A DNA stretch of 64,000 nt, from assembly GCA_944322255.1 (NCBI GenBank), contig CALUOK010000004.1:62001-126000 (forward strand), read 5' to 3'. The position numbers and the translations under genes are program-made. Under the pieces are notes generated by a model, which was given only the letters and a program-made list of their open reading frames with translations, was not told where the DNA came from and made no database searches. Of this stretch, positions 59,477 through 64,000 are shown in pieces. Position 1 is the first letter of the stretch, and each line of letters starts with the position of its first letter. The stretch comes from Candidatus Methanomethylophilaceae archaeon (GTDB taxonomy: Archaea > Thermoplasmatota > Thermoplasmata > Methanomassiliicoccales > Methanomethylophilaceae).

Positions 59477-61706
59477 GCCTCCTCTCGAGTCTTCTTATGA
59501 AGAATGTCAGCACCAGGACTATGGCCAGGTAGATCGCCGCGGCCACCAGGATCGGCAGCAGGGCGTCGTAGGTCTGTCCCCTGATGATGTCCGCTCCCCT
59601 GGTCAGGTCCATGATTCCGATGTAACCGGCCACGGAGGTCTCCTTCAGCAGGGAGATTCCCTCGTTACCGATGGCGGGCATGATGTTCCTGAACGCCTGC
59701 GGCAGGATGACGTTGGTCATGGCCATCCTGTTGCTCATACCCAGGCTCCTGCACGCCTCCATCTGTCCCTTGGGCACCGCGGTGATTCCGGAACGGATCA
59801 CCTCGGCCACGTAGGCTCCGGAGTTGATTCCGAACGCCACCGACGCTATCAGGATGCCGTTGTCAGAGGACACGAACACCACGTAGTAGATCAGCAGCAG
59901 CTGGACCATCACAGGGGTTCCGCGTATGACCGTGATGTACAGGTGGCATATCGCGTTGATGATCTTCAGCTTCCCCGTCATGTCGTGGGTGCTCCTGACC
60001 ATGGCCACGATGGAACCCAGCACCAGACCGATGACCAGGGCCACGGCGGTGATGATCAGGGTGTTCTTCAGACCGTCGAAGATGTACATGTAACGGTCGT
60101 TCTTCAGGAAGTCGTTGTGGAAGCGGTCCTTGAGCTCCTGCCACCACCCGACCGCCGCGGCATCGTCGTCATCGTCATCGTCGTCTCCGCCGGTGTCCTC
60201 CCTGGCGGCGTCGCCGCTGTAGTAGGATGCGATGTCCTCGCCGATGTGGGATGTGTAGTACTCGATGATCCTGTCCACGGTGCCGTCGGCGATGAGCTTC
60301 TCCAGGGCGTCGTTGACCAGGTTGTACATCTCGGTGTTGCCCTTCTTGATGATGAGCCCGTAGTACTCCACCTCGGCGTCGTCCAGGATGTCCAGGATCT
60401 TCAGGCCGTCGTTGGCGGCCACCTGGGCCTCGGCCACGGTGTTGTCCACGACCTCGGCCACGGCCTTGCCGCTGATGACGTCCAGCAGCGCAATGTTGTA
60501 GTCCTTCTGCTGGATCAGGTTGCTGTCCTTGAGATGGTCGGTGGCGTAGTCGGCACCGCTGCTGCTCAGCTGGGACGTGATGGTCTTGCCCCTCAGGTCC
60601 TCCTTGGTCTGGATGTTGGAGTCCTCCTTGACCACCAGGACCTGGTGGATCTCCGCGTAGGGGGTGGTGAAGTCGACCTTCTCCCTCCTCTCGTCGTTGA
60701 TGGTGAACCCGGAGGCCCCCACGTCGCACTTGCCCTGCTGGACGGAGACGATGACGGAGTCGAAGGTGTTCTGCCTGAACTCGATGTTGTATCCGGTCAC
60801 GTACCCGATGGCCCTCATGATGTCCATGTCGATCCCGGTGTACTCCTGGCCGTGCATGTTGTCGTACGGCGGGAAGTCGGGACTGGTCTCCACGACGATG
60901 GTCCCCTTGGTGGTGAAGAAGGAGGGGGTCTCCGGAGAGTAGCCGTTCTCCTCGTAGTACTCCATGATCATGTCGTACAGGCCGTTGTCCATGATGTGCT
61001 GGAGCGAGTCGTTGAACTCGTCGCGCAGGGCGGTGTTGTCCTTGGAGAAGATGAATCCGTACTGCTCGACCGGGGAGTCGTCCAGGATGTCCAGGACCTG
61101 GAGGTTGGGGTTGGCAGCGCACTGCGCCAGGGCGACGGTGCTGTCCACGATCTCCGCGTCCGCCTTGCCGGTGTTCAGGTCCAGGAGGACGTCCGAGTAG
61201 GTCTTCTGGAACTTGATGTTGTTCCTGTCGTAGTTCGAGGAGGCGTAGTCCGCTCCCGTGGTCCCGGTCTGGACGGAGATGATCTTGCCGTTAAGGTCCT
61301 CCTTGTCCTGGATGGTGGTGTCCTTGGGGGCGACGACGACCTGGTTGATCTCCGCGTAGGGGATCGAGAAGTCGACGATCTGGGCCCTTTCCTCGCTGAT
61401 GCTGAATCCGGATGCGCCTATGTCGCACTTCCCGGACGGCACGGACATGAGGATGGAGTCGAAGGTGTTGGTCCTGAACTCCACGTTGCATCCCATGTCG
61501 TTGCACACGGCACGGACTATGTCCATGTCGATCCCGGCGTACTCCTTGCCGACCTGGTAGTCGAAGGGAGCGAAGTCCGGGCTGGTCTCGACGACCAGTG
61601 TCCTTCCGTCGGCCGCCTCCACGTCGGTGCTCACGCACAGGGATGTCCCCATGAGGCAAAGCACCGACATGACGGCGACCAACGCTATCAGTTGTTTCCT
61701 CTGCAT
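59460..61706 (-). CDS. Fused amino acid ABC transporter: two solute-binding domains plus permease
   Basis: 748 residues. A signal peptide/anchor ([20 protein letters not shown]), then two tandem family 3 solute-binding domains (~35-255, [20 protein letters not shown]; ~260-495, [20 protein letters not shown]), which are clear internal duplicates. An Asp-rich linker of eight Asp follows, then a HisM/GlnP-type permease (~520-748) with the EAA-like loop [20 protein letters not shown]. The binding protein is thus tethered to the channel. The specificity for polar amino acids is inferred from family. A palindrome CCGATATATCGG (61716-61727) lies 10 nt upstream of the ATG. Confidence 0.93.
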   Translation of the reverse strand: MQRKQLIALVAVMSVLCLMGTSLCVSTDVEAADGRTLVVETSPDFAPFDYQVGKEYAGIDMDIVRAVCNDMGCNVEFRTNTFDSILMSVPSGKCDIGASGFSISEERAQIVDFSIPYAEINQVVVAPKDTTIQDKEDLNGKIISVQTGTTGADYASSNYDRNNIKFQKTYSDVLLDLNTGKADAEIVDSTVALAQCAANPNLQVLDILDDSPVEQYGFIFSKDNTALRDEFNDSLQHIMDNGLYDMIMEYYEENGYSPETPSFFTTKGTIVVETSPDFPPYDNMHGQEYTGIDMDIMRAIGYVTGYNIEFRQNTFDSVIVSVQQGKCDVGASGFTINDERREKVDFTTPYAEIHQVLVVKEDSNIQTKEDLRGKTITSQLSSSGADYATDHLKDSNLIQQKDYNIALLDVISGKAVAEVVDNTVAEAQVAANDGLKILDILDDAEVEYYGLIIKKGNTEMYNLVNDALEKLIADGTVDRIIEYYTSHIGEDIASYYSGDAAREDTGGDDDDDDDDAAAVGWWQELKDRFHNDFLKNDRYMYIFDGLKNTLIITAVALVIGLVLGSIVAMVRSTHDMTGKLKIINAICHLYITVIRGTPVMVQLLLIYYVVFVSSDNGILIASVAFGINSGAYVAEVIRSGITAVPKGQMEACRSLGMSNRMAMTNVILPQAFRNIMPAIGNEGISLLKETSVAGYIGIMDLTRGADIIRGQTYDALLPILVAAAIYLAIVLVLTFFIRRLERRLNSAY

Positions 61707-61715
61707 TATATCAAA

Positions 61716-61819
61716 CCGATATATCGGGCTCCAATCGCCCGGTTCTCCATATAATACATATCAGACACAATGTGTTGTACGTTGGCACCATATGTCGGGT
61801 TCCAGACATGTTGTGTCTG
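61716..61819 (-). promoter_or_regulatory. Promoter region of the amino acid transporter with palindromes
   Basis: CCGATATATCGG (61716-61727) is a 12-bp perfect palindrome just before the gene. A TATA-like ATATAATACATA is at 61749-61760. CAGACACAA (61762-61770) and TTGTGTCTG (61811-61819) form a 9-bp inverted repeat about 50 bp apart, with a related local palindrome CAGACA-N5-TGTCTG (61803-61819). These could be operator sites for an amino-acid-responsive regulator. Confidence 0.5.
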
Positions 61820-61967
61820 CTCAAACAGATGATGTGCCAGACATCATTCTCGGTCGGGGTGTCGGAGGTATTTAAGGCACGTTTAGTTCGAAGCTATACA
61901 TATGATTACCTTTATCATTTAGAACGCGATGCATGTTGCACAAAATGAGCCGGGGGGGGGGGGTCGA

Positions 61968-63917
61968 ATAGGGACGCTCCCTCACGGGGGCGCCCCCTTC
62001 TAAGAACCGTACGTGCGAGTTTCCCCGCATACGGCTCAAGCCACCATCCACCCTCCTATGAGGGCGGTGGCATCCGAAGCGATGTCAGCTTCTGAGGGTG
62101 GCTCCTTTCCTACGTTTCTCGAAGTAGTCGAGATCGAGGTACGGGTTCATGTCACAGCGCACAAGCCTGTGACGGCGTATCCTCATCTGTTTGGGGGAGA
62201 AGAGCTCGTAGTCGATGCGCTTCCCGTCCCTTTCGACAACACATGAGAACTCCCAGTTCCTCTTTCCCTTCCTGTGCCAGTACCTCCTCAGATACCAAAT
62301 CCTGTGTCTGCGCGAGTGCCTGCGTTGCGCCCAACGCTCCAGAACGTGGTATATGTAATCGTGGAGTGCCTTGAACGTACCGTAAGAGACCACATTGCGG
62401 TAGTAATTGCACCAGCCTCTGACCACTGAGTTCAGTTGCACGATGATGCTTGCTTGGGTCGCGGCTTTGCCGCGACCGAGGACAATCTCTCGGACCTTTT
62501 CCCTGATGTGGTCGAAGGCTTTCTTCGATGGCTTGATAAGCAACTTATCGTTATCGTACCTTCTGAAGTTGAACCCCAGGAAGTCGAATCCGTCGCTGAT
62601 ATGAGTGATGACGGTCTTCTCCTTCGACAGTTCCAGTCCGCGTTCCGCCAGGAACGGGACCAGAACAGCCATGGCTTCCTCTGCGTCATCCCTCGTCTTG
62701 GTAGTGACAACGAAATCGTCCGCGTACCTCACCACAGTGACCTTGGTACGTCCTTCAAAATGCTCCTGAAGGAGTCCGTGCATGCCGTTGAGGGTCATGT
62801 TGGCCAGAGTAGGCGAGATGGCACCGCCTTGCGGGGTGCCATCCTCGGTGGGGAACAGAGCCCCTTCCTGCACGAACCCAGCCTTCAGGAACTGCTTCAG
62901 CACACGTTTGTTCATCGGGATGTTCTCCATCAGCCACTCGTGGCTGATGTTGTCGAAGCATCCCCTGATGTCCCCTTCGAGGGCCCAGTCATCCCTGTGA
63001 CTGCCAGTGAACGCCTTGAAGAGGCGTTCGCAGGCGTCATGGGCGGACCTTCCCTTGCGGAATCCGTAGGAGAACGGGTCGGACTGGGCCTCGCATATCG
63101 GGTCGAGGGCCAGCAGGTGCAGGGTCTGCATCGCGCGGTCCTGCATCGTCGGTATGCCCAAGGGCCTCATCTTACCGTTCTTCTTCGGAATCTCCACTCT
63201 TCTGAGAGGTTTCGATTTGTAGGTCTTGGAGTCGAGCGACTTGACCGCCCTCATCTTCTGCGCGTCTGTCGTCCAGATCACGCCGTCGACGCCTGGGGTC
63301 ATGGCGCCCTTGTTCTCGCTCACTGTCTTCACGGCCAACGCCTTGGCCGAGAAACTCAATGTCAACAGGTGCGAGAACCTCATAGCATCATTCATCCTTC
63401 CTTCGGATACCGCCTTGGAGATCTTGGCCTGAAGTCTTCCTACCTGCCTCTCGACCTCGTGCCAGTCTATCGACTGCCACTCAGTCGCCAGTTCGGCGTC
63501 TGAACTCTCGCCCTCGGGCGCTTTTGATGTTCCGACTTCGGTTTCCTTCATGCTTTCCCTCCGATGGTGACCCGTGACACGTCTGCACCCTTTCGGGTCG
63601 GTGCACAGGCACCTATCCACCGCATTACACGATGGCGTTGGCTTCTTGTCACATCCTACACCCTCTGGCCCTTCCTCCATAGGGGAGTACCCTCGGGCCG
63701 GCACCGGCCCGAGGGAGACCATAGGGGTTATCACGTTCAGTCTGGCGGATAGTCGTGTGCGGTTTAGGCAACATCTCTGACCCGGGACGTCGTCGTCTGT
63801 TCGTCGCTCGGCTCCCCAGCTCCGCGACCTGCGTCCACCTAGCTCGGGCTTCGGACCCTCTCTTGCTTGGGGGATGACGGGCCTTCCAATGCTTCACATC
63901 TGTTTGCCATGCCGCAC
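61968..63917 (-). mobile_element. Group II intron
   Basis: The 5' boundary is proposed at 63917, where the minus strand reads GTGCG. Domain V is unmistakable at 62004-62037: 34 nt starting GAGCCGTATGCGG and ending CGTACGGTTC with a GAAA-like loop. Domain VI follows with a bulged A about 10 nt before the 3' end, which I place near 61968 (CCCTAT). The maturase lies in domain IV. Total about 1.95 kb, a usual length. The upstream exon side (63918-64000) holds two GC hairpins. A run of 12 G (61952-61963) lies directly beyond the 3' end. Confidence 0.85.
62085..63551 (-). CDS. ltrA: Group II intron reverse transcriptase/maturase
   Basis: 488 residues from ATG 63551, which follows GGAGGG with 6 nt spacing. 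RT blocks: MRPLGIPTMQDRAMQTLHLL, FRKGRSAHDA, GDIRGCFDNISHEWL, GTPQGGAISPTLANM and the catalytic YADD in VVRYADDFVVT. Then the maturase (X) domain (IKPSKKAFDHIREKVREIV, VRGWCNYYRNVVSYGTFKAL). The C-terminus is basic and lacks an HNH endonuclease Cys/His set, so target priming would rely on another DNA end. It splices and mobilises its own intron. No stop or frameshift disrupts it. Confidence 0.95.
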   Translation of the reverse strand: MKETEVGTSKAPEGESSDAELATEWQSIDWHEVERQVGRLQAKISKAVSEGRMNDAMRFSHLLTLSFSAKALAVKTVSENKGAMTPGVDGVIWTTDAQKMRAVKSLDSKTYKSKPLRRVEIPKKNGKMRPLGIPTMQDRAMQTLHLLALDPICEAQSDPFSYGFRKGRSAHDACERLFKAFTGSHRDDWALEGDIRGCFDNISHEWLMENIPMNKRVLKQFLKAGFVQEGALFPTEDGTPQGGAISPTLANMTLNGMHGLLQEHFEGRTKVTVVRYADDFVVTTKTRDDAEEAMAVLVPFLAERGLELSKEKTVITHISDGFDFLGFNFRRYDNDKLLIKPSKKAFDHIREKVREIVLGRGKAATQASIIVQLNSVVRGWCNYYRNVVSYGTFKALHDYIYHVLERWAQRRHSRRHRIWYLRRYWHRKGKRNWEFSCVVERDGKRIDYELFSPKQMRIRRHRLVRCDMNPYLDLDYFEKRRKGATLRS

Positions 63918-63928
63918 TTACCCAGAAT

Positions 63929-63994
63929 CTGGGGGCTCCGAAGACCCCCAGACCTTGTTCCCGAGGGCTTCACACCCGCGGATTGCTCCGCGGG
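63929..63994. repeat. Two GC-rich stem-loops bordering the intron 5' side
   Basis: CTGGGGG (63929-63935)/CCCCCAG (63945-63951), and CCCGCGGA (63975-63982)/TCCGCGGG (63987-63994) with loop TTGC. In intron orientation they lie just upstream of the insertion point, the nearer stem ending 12 nt before it. They may be terminator-like target structures, or part of a gene continuing past the window. Confidence 0.55.
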
Positions 63995-64000
63995 CATGCC

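Noticed and set aside
60165-60185. GTC/ATC triplet run encoding oligo-Asp as a microsatellite
   Set aside because: It is in frame as the acidic linker of the fused transporter; it is not an independent repeat.
61952-61963. Poly-G tract as a phase-variation tract
   Set aside because: It is not inside or before a recognisable gene; it may be intron target sequence or an assembly artefact.

Overview
The window reads as a 64 kb piece of a GC-rich archaeal chromosome. Archaeal markers are an archaeosine tRNA-guanine transglycosylase with PUA-type tail (25314-27245), a Pth2 peptidyl-tRNA hydrolase (31079-31465), a Pcc1-like KEOPS subunit (12714-12968), a ThiD-ThiN fusion (45934-47220), and TATA boxes lying about 25 nt before the ATG of many genes, implying leaderless transcripts. 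Much of the metabolic content looks bacterial in type (ThiSFGH thiazole pathway, GntR/ABC-2 cassette, InlB-type repeats, group II intron, four-subunit VOR). This mixture would suit a host-associated Thermoplasmatota methanogen such as Methanomassiliicoccales; that placement is inference, as no methanogenesis gene is in view.

Layout. 1-6.4 kb: flavoprotein (cut by the window edge), a possible HisA-like protein, desulfoferrodoxin, a coiled-coil protein, an MgtA-type P-type ATPase and a Fic protein behind a fourfold half-site operator. 7.1-11.7 kb: leucine operon leuA-leuC-leuD-leuB, preceded by a 14-residue leader ORF with five consecutive Leu codons. 12.7-23.6 kb: Pcc1, a P-loop ATPase plus 2-oxoisovalerate:ferredoxin oxidoreductase operon (VorDBAC), two paralogous acyl-CoA synthetases, a FadD-like synthetase, two XRE-cupin regulators and an alpha/beta hydrolase. 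Together these could interconvert branched short-chain acids, acyl-CoAs and 2-oxo acids. 23.7-35.3 kb: AlbA/Schlafen-type regulator, archaeosine TGT, InlB-repeat/transglutaminase-like surface protein, ThiM, carbonic anhydrase, Pth2, then a degenerate transglutaminase-like membrane protein overlapping a large membrane-anchored double winged-helix regulator.

35.3-39.4 kb: thiamine operon thiE-thiS-thiF-thiG-thiH-tenI. 39.4-45.9 kb: membrane protein, radical SAM protein, Phd-like antitoxin, a GntR-ABC cassette in which one permease carries a frameshift and lost stop, a membrane FKBP and a VOC protein. 47.7-49.5 kb: an AT-richer two-gene island with a DUF4365-like putative nuclease and an unknown partner, the best candidate here for an undescribed (possibly defensive) system. 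49.6-56.8 kb: arginine biosynthesis, argG-argH divergent from argC-argJ-argB-argD. 56.9-61.7 kb: ACT-domain protein, a tyrosine recombinase whose frame never stops before crossing the antisense of an ABC ATPase, and an amino-acid ABC transporter with two binding domains fused to the permease. 61.97-63.92 kb: a group II intron on the minus strand encoding a maturase without HNH endonuclease.

The strongest new observation is the leucine leader peptide: a classical attenuation-style leader in front of an archaeal leu operon, with its own Shine-Dalgarno sequence and a perfect 9-bp dyad upstream of the promoter. No tRNA, rRNA or CRISPR array was recognised.
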